A stretch of 24,668 nt of DNA, taken from assembly GCA_005223375.1 (NCBI GenBank), contig RXOD01004291.1, positions 1-24,668 of the forward strand, written 5' to 3'. The notes beneath the pieces are model-generated. The model saw only the letters and a program-made list of their open reading frames with translations. It searched no databases and was not told the origin of the DNA. This stretch comes from Amoebophrya sp. AT5.2. Taxonomy: Eukaryota > Sar > Dinophyceae > Syndiniales > Amoebophryaceae. This document shows, in pieces, positions 9,179-19,800 of the stretch (its first letter is position 1; each line of letters begins with the position of its first letter). A program made the position numbers and the translations under genes.

Positions 9179-12100
9179 TCAATTGAACGCGCCGATCTGT
9201 CCCAGCACGATCAGTGTGGCGTAGATGAAGCCGATCACAGCGGCCAGGATTTTAAAGAACAGCAGCCACTTCGCCAGCGTCCAGGCGCCCCTTGCGACGC
9301 TGACCACAGCATCGATGAATGCGTTGTTCATCAAAGCCGACTCCCGCCCCCGTAACAACTCCGGGTCCTCCCCGTCCAGGAAGGGGTTCTGGTTCGGCTC
9401 CTCGCGCCCTCTTCCGACCAGAAAATTCGCGTCCTGCCGGTCGGCGGCCTCGACGATGCCGATCTCGCAGTTTAGGCACGCGCGCACCTTTCCGGGGAAG
9501 GCGGGGAGGTACAGCTTGATCCCGCTCGTGTGGTGGAAGAAGATGCGGACGTGCGACTGGTTGTGCCCGACGAGCAGTTCCTCTGCGTCGCGAAAGTCCT
9601 CGGAAAGGTCAATCAGGACCTCGCCAATGGGCTCGTTCGCGAAGATCAGATTGTTCGCGATCGCGATAAACGTAAGGGTGGCGTACTGCAGCGGCAGCGG
9701 CACGTCGAACAGCAACCGCCAATTGAAGACGGCGCGCCCGCTGTTCGTCTGCACGCGCCGGTGCACGTCCGTCGTTTCCTCAAGGACCGAGCCATCGTTC
9801 AGAGTTAAGCGCGCGACGAGGGACACGTTCACTGTGGTGTCGCCACCTTCGAGGCTGGTGCCGTAGATGATGTCAGTGACGTCGAAAACAGCGACGCGGA
9901 GCTGCACGGTGCGCTGTCGCTTCTTCGCAGATTTCGCGGGCGACAAGGAACCGCCAGACAGCGCCAAGGCGCTCCCGCTCAACTCGCCATACGCGAAAAC
10001 CTCCGTGCGCATCATCAGCAGCCCCGTACTGATTCCGCGGCTGGAATACCCCACCGGCATTAGCTTTCGCGTCTCCAGGGGCGTCTTGCGAAGCTGCGTG
10101 CTTTTTCGGTTCTCCGCGTGGAAGAACCGGTCTTCGAGATCCAGGAATGTGGAACCGAGCTCGGTGCCCTCCGGCTTGTCGGCCGTGTGCTCGAAAACAG
10201 TGACGCGGAGCAACGCGTAGCGCGGAAAGTAGCAATCGGACAGGGTGAGAGTCTGTCGGAAATTGGGCGTGTGTGCCGGTTCCACTGCCAAGCTTTTTGC
10301 CGGTGCGCCCTCTTTTTCTTTGTCGCCGCTAGGACCAGATCCAGCACCCGCGGCTTCCGCAGCTGCATCCGCACCCAATGTCACCACACCTTGCTTCCCT
10401 CCGAAAACGCGAAGGCTCGTCCGCAGCTCCGCCCCGCCATATGGCAAAAAGTCGCCCTGCTCGATGCTCAACCGGACGATCAACCCGGCGCGCGCCATTT
10501 CGTATTGTTTCTTCAGCTCCCGCACCCGCAAAGCAAACAGTCCGTTCGCTTGCGCAGCCCACGCTCGTTCCGATTTTCTCCCGATTGGGACGATCGCGAC
10601 GACGAACTTCACGACGCCACACACTATGCGATCCCCGTGTTCGTCCACGATGAAGAGTTCCGCGCGCTCGTACAAGAAGCCGTCGTCTCCCTGCAGCTGC
10701 GTCTCCTCCAGATTCGACCGCAAGTACGCGTCTTCGCGGGCTTTTGCATTTGCAAATTCGAACTCCTCGTAGAAGGTGTCGATAGCGGTCGATGCGTCGC
10801 CGACGGAGGTCGGTAGAATGTGGGAAGAAGAGAGGCAGCGCTCGTTGGGCCGCACGAAGTCGGCAGCCGAAGGCCCTGTCGAAGCTAGCTGCTCTGTCAC
10901 AGCGGCGGAAAGCTTCTGTACTAGCTTTCCTGAGGAACTTTTGCGTTTTCTCCGAGGCTCTCTCGCGTCTCTGCTGCTCATTCTTGACCTTCTCGATTCG
11001 GCGACATCGCGCTCGGAAGAACGTGCTGATTCCAGTCCGCGCGCCACGATGGTTTCCGCGTTGCGAGCTGAGTCGTCTTTCGGCAGCGCCACAAGTTCCC
11101 CATTATCAGACGAGAAACTCTCACCGGACGGATTCGCGCCACGTGTTGTGCCACTGCTGTTCTCTAGTTCCTGGTCTGTTACCGCATCTGCCATGACCTT
11201 GGTTCCCACACGATTGTGCTCCACGTGCTCCGCAGCTTCGGCACCTGGTCCCTCGCGCAGTGCTTTTTCGCGTCGCTCTCGCAAGAGCTCGAATAGCTTG
11301 CCTCGGTCCCCCTCGGCGGATTCCGCTTGCTCGTTTTGCCGCCCTGGTGCTGCATGCCGTTTTCTGGAAACGCGCTTCGCCAAATACATCGGCGAAGGAT
11401 CTGGCTTCGTCTTTTTCTTGCTCGATCCGTCCGGGAGCCCGTCTGCCGCATCGCCAGCATCTTCCTCCTCTTCGTCTTCGCTTTCCGTCGAGAAATCGGC
11501 ATCGTCGCTGCGAACGCCGCCGTCATTGTCCTCGAAACCGTCGGCGTTCACCCAGGCAGACCGAGCTGCAAAGCCGCGCTGTGTGCGTTTTCTGTTCTCC
11601 TCCGACAGCCACGGTTTGTACGGATTCAGGTTCAAGAATCCGACACACATCACTGGACCGAGTTTCGCATCCAGTGCTGTCACGGGCGGCTTCCCAAACC
11701 TGGCAACGTCGGCTCGGCGTGACTTCCTTGCCGCCTTCTTTTCTTCAGTCCCGTCCTTTGCTATGGTTTCCGTGGATGGCGGTGCTTTCTCAGGTTCCTC
11801 ACCGGTGATGGCACTCGCAAGCATCCCGACGCCGTCCGTGAGTGAAGACAGGAAGCCCCCACCGGCGCCTTCTTTGCTCTTGTCGTGGTCATCTTTCTCT
11901 TTTCCATCTGCATCTGCAGCGACCGCACTAGGAATAGACTTTTTTCCCCGACCGCTGGCTGCTTCGTCAGATTTTTTTTTCTCCACTTCAGCTTTCCCCA
12001 CTTCTGTCTCACGTCTGTTTCCCTCCTCCCCGCCGCCAACAAGGCTCTCGACTTCTGCAGTCACTGCGTTTGCTGCGCTCGTTAAGCCCTCGCCAACACC

Positions 12101-15100
12101 CGACGCCAAGTTACCCAGGCCTCCGAAGAAGCCGCCGCCGCCCTCATCCGTTGCGGCGTGGCGGCCCTCCATCATTTTGAGGCGGATCAGCGGATTTCGA
12201 TTGACGGGCCCCGAAGAAGAAGAGCTGGAAGGCGTCGGGCGCGTGGTGAATGTTGACGGGTGGACCAACAATGGGCTGATACCGATGGTGCGGCTGACGT
12301 GAGAACTCGTCGCAGTTGCAGTCGTAGATGACAATCGGTCTGCCCGTAGTCCTCTACCAGCTCCAGAAAACACTTGCGACGCTGTGGGTTCCGCACCCTC
12401 ATCAAAATCGCCCTCGATCATATCATCGTCCGTGCTCTCGCGCGGTGACGGATAGCGCAGCATCGCCGGTGGTGCGGCAGAAGCGACTTCGACAGTCCTT
12501 GCTCTTGGGCTGTTCGAGCCGCTGTCGGCCGCGACCGCGGTTGGTGCAGGGGGTGTTTTGCTTTCAACCTCCGGTGCTTGCAACTCCTGCTTGGTCGGGG
12601 CTCCAGCTTCCGTAGGTTGCGTTGGCTCTGCAGCCGGGCGTGATGAAGACTCCGTCGGTAACGACAGGGACGCTCGACCGGACGATGATCGGCGCTCCGG
12701 GCCGGCTATGCTGGCACGCGACCTTCTTGCGGACGGGGACGGGCTGCCACCGGTGAGGCCGCCCTTCTTCATCGCGTCAGCCGAGTCGCCCTGCTTGCCC
12801 TTGCCGTCGGCGGTTTTAGCTGGTTTTTCCGCGCGCGGAATGAAGGCGTGAACGGGCTTTGGCGCTACGTCATCGGGCAATTTGTGTGCGTCGCGAAGCG
12901 TGATCGAAACGAAGTCCTGCACCTCCGCCTTTTTGGCGAGCCGCGTCTGAAACTTGAACTCTGTCATGTAGTCGAAGCCGCCGTTTTCCGCGTGGCGACA
13001 GACCGGGGAGCGTGCGAGCAGAGTCCCATCGCGGTTGTCGCGGATCTCCACGAACGGATCGGAGACATGGGTGCTCTTTTCAACTTCATTGCTTGCGTCG
13101 TGGACTTTATTTATGCTCTTTTTTCTACCTCGTTCCGGTCGCACGCATCCAACCTCGGGCAAAAACCGCACGCCCAACAAGAAAAGCCGGACCTCGCACG
13201 ACAACGACCCGCAATCCAGCATCTCATCTCGCCACGATTCCTCCGCGGAGGGTGCAGCGGTCGACGTCTGTTCGTCGCTTTTCTTCGCGTCCTCGACCGC
13301 GGCGGCGGGTGCGCGGCCCGACTGCGTTTTTCCCCCTGTGCCGATGAGCTCGGCGAAGCACTCGAAGCTGAGTAGCGCACGGCACGGCGTGTGGCGGAGC
13401 TGAGGAGTGCCGACGCGGGGCTCCATTTCCAACCAGACCGGCATTCCCTTCCACTGCTTGGGCAGAACTGCAGCTGAGGGGAGGTCTAGCTCTGCCAGGA
13501 TGGTGACTCCGTGCCCGTGGGCAGATTTCGTTTCGTCCGTGTTTACTTCGACCAATTCCAGTGACAAGGGTGGCCACAACAAGCGGTCTCGCGGGAGGAA
13601 CGTCACCACCTCGAGCACTTGGTTGAAAACCGGATGCAACATCGGGGTCGCAGCAGAAGCCGCGCTGCGCGGCACCCGCCGCGTACAAACTACTTGCGTC
13701 CCGAAAGAGACGCGCAGTGCCCGTGCCAGCTTTGTCGACGACGCTCCTGAAGGTCTGCCTAGTGGCGCGTAGCAAGCTTGAAACGCAAATACCCGGAGCG
13801 TGTACTTCTGCCACTGGACGTCAGTACGCAGCGGACGAGGTACTGCTGCTTCTACCACCGGACCGCCCACACGGGGACCAGCGTTCGGAGCCTTTGGTCG
13901 GCGATTTCTATGCTGACCTGGTCGGAACGGCTCGGTCATCTGTGCGGACAGCATGAGGCGCGCCGCAGCCTCGCCAACGTGGTGCACTGAGTATAGGTCG
14001 ATCCACTTTGGTGCTGCGAAAATCGTTTTCGATGTATTTGGTAATACACCCGCTCCACGCTGTTGAGATTCGCCTACTTCTTCTTCCAGCAACTCCAGCT
14101 GAACTTTTCCCAGAAGCGCGATTTCCGTAGTCGAGTGGCCCTCTAGATGCTCGTCTGCATCCTCGGCCGGCGGAGGACTCATGAAGCGCACGAAGACGGT
14201 AAGTGGTTCCGCCCCGTCGTCGCCCACGCCGCTAGAAACTGTGAAGGGGGCGACCTCCCCCCCAAAACTTCCGAAGGTAATGGAATGCGCGTTCGGCTTT
14301 CGATGAAACGGCGGGAGCGTCTCCGGCGTGATCTTCTTCGGCCTGGCTTTACTAGCTTTTGCATCTCGTCCCGCTTCTTCACTTCCATGACCCCCGCCGC
14401 CCCCCGAACCGACACCCCCGGGCGACCCCGCAGCCCCCGACCCACTTTCAATTTGCAGTGCGACTGCGTCCGGATACAAAGCCTCCTCCTCTTCATCGTC
14501 CTCGTGGTCCATCGCGTAGTACGATGGCCAGCACACCATTTTTGAACCGACGTGGAACTCGAAAACCACCTCGAGCTCTGCGTCCGGCTCGTCCAGGATG
14601 AAGTCGAGTTGGTACAGTCCGACGTAGACTTCGCGCCCGGGGCCTTGACTCATCTCACCTGCGTTTTCATCCCCCGCCGAAAACGTTGCTCCGCCACGTC
14701 CGCCCGCTTTCTGCAGGCCCAGCACAGCCCTCCCCGTCTCCTGTGGCAACGGCTCGCGCCGCGCACCGATGAGGATGCGGCCAGCCCACAGGCACTGGTA
14801 GATTGCCTCGTACTTCAGCAGCTTTTCCTTGTACCGCTTGCGCTTGACCGCGCGCTCCACGCACTCCTGCGGGTACGCGAACAGCGACACCCATTTTGGA
14901 GCCATTTCCGGATCTCCGAGCAGCGGCGTGCAGTCCAGCGTGGCGCGGTGCAGTAGGGTTCCCGCGAAGCTCTCGCCGGACACGAGACTGGAGAGGGCGT
15001 CGAAAAATCCGCTCGCGTAGCTGCTGCCGCTGGCGTGGGAGGAGAAAACCCGGAGGTGCACCGTCGTGTTCCACTTGGACAGCACGAAGGGAAAGTTCAC

Positions 15101-16055
15101 CGCCTCGGCGAAAACCGGACTCACCGTGTTGAACTTTGTGCTGGTGCAAATTTTCGTGGGGTTGCCGACCAGCTCCACTTCGATGTACGGGTTGCACTCG
15201 CCGTCTTCGATCGGGCAAAAAAGCCGTTCCGCCTGGAACACCAAAACGGTCAGTTGCGCGACGTGCAGTTGCGCATCGCTGGGCACGAGCGAAATGCGCG
15301 TGAGCAGATCGCGGAAATCCCCCCGCTCGTGGTTCGCAACAGCATGGCGCTTACCGCGTCCCCCGCGCTTTTTTGGGCTCGCCCGCTCCGCGGCGGCTGC
15401 GGATCCGGCGCCGCTACTGGCGGCCTTGTTGCTCCGAATGGCGCGACTCGGGACCACGTCTTGCGCACAGTACACGCCCAAAGATATCATGATCCATCCT
15501 CGTTGCTCTAGGTCATTGGGATGCACGAGAGGAAACCACTCCTTCTCAATTTTCCTTCCCGTTGCCTGGATCTGGGCGAGGACGCGGCGGACCTCGAGGA
15601 CCAAGGTGCCGACCACCTCGTCGCTGGTGGTCAGCCGGAAAGCCCTCTGCGCCGTACTCAGCTCCGTGTACACAGTGAAGGTAACAACCTGCAAATGCAT
15701 TCATGATTGCGTTTTCCCGTTCTGTGTGAGTGTGGGCATCTGGCAAACTCTCAATCATCTGTTGAGAGCCACATTATAGCAATACAACCAATTCCCCTCA
15801 GTTACAATATACCTCCTCTCGCAATTCTGCCGGTGAAAGCCTCCCCAAGAGCGCGAAATAGGAGTTGTAGACGCACGAGGCTGTTTCCTTGCGTACGCCC
15901 GTCGCCCGTTCCTCAGCCAAGTGGGGTCTTGCATTGATCACCACATACGGGTTGAGAAAAGCCGCCTCGAGCGGCTTGCCCGTCTCTTTGTCGAGTGGGG
16001 GACGGATGCCGTACAGCTTGTGGATGTCCACATCAACAAGGTACTCCTCGGACAT
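9179..16055 (-). CDS. Ferlin (multi-C2, C-terminally anchored membrane-fusion protein)
   Basis: Two exons, 16055-15813 and 15688-9179, give 2,250 residues. Ferlins are tail-anchored C2 proteins of Ca2+-linked vesicle fusion. C2-like regions lie at about residues 1-110 (split by the intron), 225-350, 430-600 (weak), 710-855, 915-1025, 1720-1990 and 2010-2150. The last two carry the strongest family marks: LGSTFLDLEDRFF followed by PLETRKL, and TDVHRR followed by FNWRLLFDVPLP. A hydrophobic anchor occupies about 2222-2250, ending three residues before the stop. Residues about 1035-1710 are a low-complexity insert rich in Ser, Lys, Glu and Gly. The length is near that of animal ferlins. The start at 16055 (MSEEYLVDVDIH) puts the first C2 at the very N-terminus, as is usual; an in-frame ATG at 16223 would add 56 residues. 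I did not verify Ca2+-binding aspartates. The family call is firm; the cargo or organelle is unknown. Confidence 0.9.
10800..12830 (-). other. Low-complexity, probably disordered linker inside the ferlin
   Basis: This coding stretch of about 675 residues separates the central and C-terminal C2 domains. It is rich in Ser, Ala, Glu, Lys and Gly, with acidic runs (SEDEEEEDAGDAADG) and basic Ser/Arg patches (RSRMSSRDAREPRRKRK). It also has one more ordered-looking block at about 11530-11680 (VMCVGFLNLNPYKPWL). The frame is open throughout, so it is probably exonic, although small in-frame introns cannot be excluded by eye. Confidence 0.7.
15689..15812 (-). other. Intron 1 of the ferlin gene (124 bp, GT-AG, phase 0)
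   Basis: The donor is GAGGAG|GTATAT and the acceptor TTTGCAG|GTTGTT. The join gives LREE-VVTFTVYTEL, a normal C2 beta-strand, completing the first C2 domain. Confidence 0.85.
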
Positions 16056-16802
16056 GACAACTTGGTTTGCGGTGCTGAAGGAAGAGAGGCGGCGACGCGG
16101 AAGTAGTAGCTGTAGCTGCGCTGTCAGGAGGAGGAGCTGCTGACTCAAAATAGATTCAAAAAAACCCGTAGCCAGAAAAGAAAAACTAAAGGCCGTCTTC
16201 CTCTTCTTACTTTCGATATCCATTGGTAAGAGTTAGAATGACGTTTTTAAAGATGATTCACGCGCTTCAGGCGAGAAGACCGAAACCGATCACAACAAGA
16301 TTCGATAGTTAGATGTGACACGACTTCGAAGATTGATTCGATCGCCACAAGGAAGACGACTACTCGAGCGAATCGATGACGGCACGACCAGAGGCACGCC
16401 CACGCGCACGTCGAAACGCACGACGAAGAGCAGTGATCATAAGGCTGACGGCAAGCGGAGGACCCCGCGGTTTTCCTAGTTCTCCGAAACCGCTCACGAA
16501 ATCTGTCAGCACAAAACCGATGCACTACCAATTGTTCGCCTGCGTCCTCACAGATTTTTTATTCATGGGCACGCCCGTTAAGCGACACCACGTGGTCGCA
16601 AACCCATTCAAATTGAGCTGCGTCCCTTCTCTGCCAAAAAGCATACTTACGCAGAAGTTGCAGATGTGCATGTTTGTACGCGGCAAGTCGTTGCTCCAAC
16701 GAAAAAGAAGCTTGCACTTCCGTAGTTCAAACTACAAACCCAATGAATTGGTTTTGATGGATTTGCTTCGCAAAACCGTCACCAGGCAGCGCAATCAAAC
16801 TT
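16056..16802. other. Intergenic region between the kinase stop and the ferlin start
   Basis: About 750 bp holding the kinase 3' UTR and the ferlin promoter and leader, including the candidate leader intron. An open minus-strand frame at 16247-16531 and a plus-strand frame at 16376-16897 are Arg- and His-rich and show no family signal. I see no RNA gene or repeat. Confidence 0.5.
16075..16210 (-). promoter_or_regulatory. Candidate 5' leader intron, or trans-splice acceptor, of the ferlin gene
   Basis: On the gene strand a strong donor-like site GAAA|GTAAGA is followed 136 bp later by a pyrimidine tract, CTCTCTTCCTTCAG, ending 19 nt before the ATG at 16055. The size matches the other introns here. 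The acceptor could instead serve spliced-leader addition. No transcript evidence is available. Confidence 0.4.
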
Positions 16803-19800
16803 TTATTTTTGTTCCCCCTCCCCGCCAAGCATCACCGTTGTCTCCGGTACGCTGGTCAGGGCGAAAATGTTGTTCTCGTCAGAGAACGGATTCTTGACTC
16901 TGTCTACCACCGAAAAGACGACGCACATGGAGGGGGAATTCAGCTTAAGGTCCACTGCGTTCCGGCATTGCAACTGGACAAACTCTCCCTGTTGCTCCTG
17001 GTGCCCCTCTTCATTTTCGTCCTCGCTCTCTTCCGGCAAGTCGTTGTCCTCTTCGAAGTCATCTGAGTATTCTGAAGATGCACCTCCTCCACGACAATCT
17101 TCTTCCTCCGGTGCCCGGTCATTGTTCGAAACCGGAGCCTCTCCGGCGCGCTGCAAAAACGCCGGCTTCTGCTTTGTGACCGGTTTCGGGGTCGGACCGG
17201 CGCTCCTCGACGATCCAGCTCCTCTGCCGCTGCTGGGACAATTTTTGCTTGGACTGGTACTGAAATTGCTCATGTTGGACGGGGTTTTTCGCTCGAACAC
17301 GAGCTGAAAATGGCTAGTCGCATCATCGTCGTCTGCCGTTTTACCGATCGTGCCCCCAAACGGCCCGTTCAGAATGTCTTCGTACTCATCATCATCGCCC
17401 GACAACGACTCGAGACCGGATTGCCGCGAGGAGTTTGCACTGCGATTTTTTCCCATGATTCTGCGACTTTCCTCTCGTGTCTCAGCCAGCCCTGCAAGAT
17501 CGCCATCGCATGCCCGGCCGGCGGCGGCGAAGTGCGGCGTTACACGATTGCCAAGAAATTCATCCGCGTCTGGCGGTATGATCTCGAGATGCGGGCGCGA
17601 GCGCGACGATCGTTGCGAGGACGTCGTAGTCCCGCCTCCGGCTCCGGCGCCCATTGCTGCGTCCCCGCCGTCCACGTCGATCTCGATTTCGGGATCGGTT
17701 GTTTCGCCCGCATCTTCACTGGAAGTGCGGTACTTCAAACTTGCGCTGAACTCGTCTTCCGTCCAGGCGGATTTCGTCAAGTAGAATTCCCGCGTGCGCG
17801 ACTTCTGCCCGAATTCCGCGAAGTCTTCGTCGGGGATCGAAATCCTCTGCGTGCTGGAGAGGGACTTGTTGCTGTTGTCAGCGTCCTCGTTGCCGTCGAC
17901 GTCGTGCGTTACGAGAGGACCGGTAGCGCCAGGTGGCACGATCGACTTGTAGTGGCTGGTCGCCGAGCCCGTGCTGTTCTCCTTCTTCGTCGAGTGCGCC
18001 GAGTGAAATTTCAACATCGGTGCGGCATCGGTCTCGTCGTCGTCGCGGATGCGCACCTGAAAAACGGAGTTTTGCGCGTCTTCGTGCGCGTAGTGGCCGC
18101 CGCCCCGGCCCGGCGCGTCGGCGTGCCGCTGCAGTTCTTGGTGTTGGGGCACATCCACTTGTTCCGCATGGTCGTGACTTGATGCGTCTTGGTTCAGCAT
18201 TCGGTAGAAGTTTTTGCCATCGTGAAAAAGCACGTTCTTTTTCTTCGCCGCCATCCCATGCAGTTTGCCGGAATTTAGGAAAAGCGGTTGCTGCGAGTGG
18301 TCTGCGGCGACCGCCGCGCGGTTCGCAGTGTCTGTTGCAGTCGTCGACGCGGAAGACTGATATCGGATCTTATCAACGAAGGTCAGACGGTTGCTCGCTA
18401 TCCGTGGCGACGCAGCGGAGGGTTTCGCTGGACCACTTCTGCCCGCAACCTTCGTACCTCGCGCGTCTGCCTGCGGAAGCACGGCCTCGGACATGACTCG
18501 CCGCCTCGGTAATCGCCGGTTGCCTGAATACGACGACGTAGTTGTCCCGGTTGTGATACAGATACCGTTTGAAGTTGCAGTTGCGCCCACACTTCTGTGC
18601 GTTGAGCTAGATGCCGTACTCGTCCCGCTCACGGTGCTGCCAGCTCGTGTCGATGCTTGTTTCTCTTTCTTCCCTCCCGTGGACATACTTGCCTTCAGGA
18701 GCTCGAAATCTGCTTGCGACGCCGCATTTAGCTGCCTCTTCCGTTCGAGCTCCTCGGTGGACACTGCTGAACCGCCGGCTTCTCGTGTTTTTCGTCGCGC
18801 AAGGTGGCTCGCTAAATAGCTCGTGCCAGCTGCACTCGAGAATTGCTTTGCCCGCCCTTCCGGAGCTGGAAAATCTAGTCGCCCCAAGCCGCCGCCCAGG
18901 TTCGAATTTATAATTTGTTCGCGCTGCCGCTTGGCATCGACGACTAACTCACCGAGCACGCGCGGAGTCGCCGGCGTACTGCCCTGCCGCGATAAGCGTG
19001 GCGTCGCGCCGCCAGAGGCCGGCGTGGACCCGTTTCTGCAGCTTAAGCGCGGGGTGGAACCCTGCGACCCCCGAGAGCCGATAATCGGAGGTGTTTTTCG
19101 CCGCTGCACAATCACTTCCGGTAGTTCCGGCCGCGAGTTTGGGCGACTGGAGCTGCTGGAAGAAGATCCCCCTGCAGTTGCCCCGCGGCCTCTGCTACTG
19201 GGTTTGTTGCTGCTGCTGGAACCGGTAGATGGTATTAGCGGAAATGGTAGCTCCAGCTGTGGCAGTGGTTGCATGCGGTCGTGTCTCTCCTTGTCGTCTT
19301 CGTCTGCCGCAAACGTCGGTGGTACCGCTACCGAACTACCGCAGTTAGAAGTAGAACTCGGGTGCTCGGCGATCAGAGTCGAGGGGTCGGGCGAGTAACA
19401 AAGCGTATCGCTCTGGTTGGACGATTCCGTTACCGCGAACGTGATCGGTCGGTCCTCACTTCGCTCACTATGCGGCAGCGGGAGCTTCTCTGTCTTCATG
19501 TTGGGATCCTCGTCATCCGAGACGGCATCGGTTGCATCAGCCGCTGCGCTGCTGTCTTGTTGACCGTCGATCATGTCCTGCAAACTTCGAGCATCGTCCG
19601 ACAACTTCCGTAACCGCTCCGCAAAGTTGCCGCCGCGCGAACTCGTTCGTTTTTGTAGTTCTGGCGGCACCGGTTCTTGCAAGGTACTCACGGCTGCGTC
19701 CTCATCACAAACGCTCCCGGGAGTGTCTGCAGGTGGGATGAGCTCGGCATCGTTCAGTGTCGTCTGCCCGCCGTCTTCGTCCTTAAGAAAATCCTCATCT

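Noticed and set aside
10776..12302. 508-codon open frame on the plus strand
   Set aside because: It lies antisense to the ferlin linker. Its composition (very Ser/Pro-rich) is the mirror of Ser/Glu/Lys/Arg codons in GC-rich DNA, and it has no domain.
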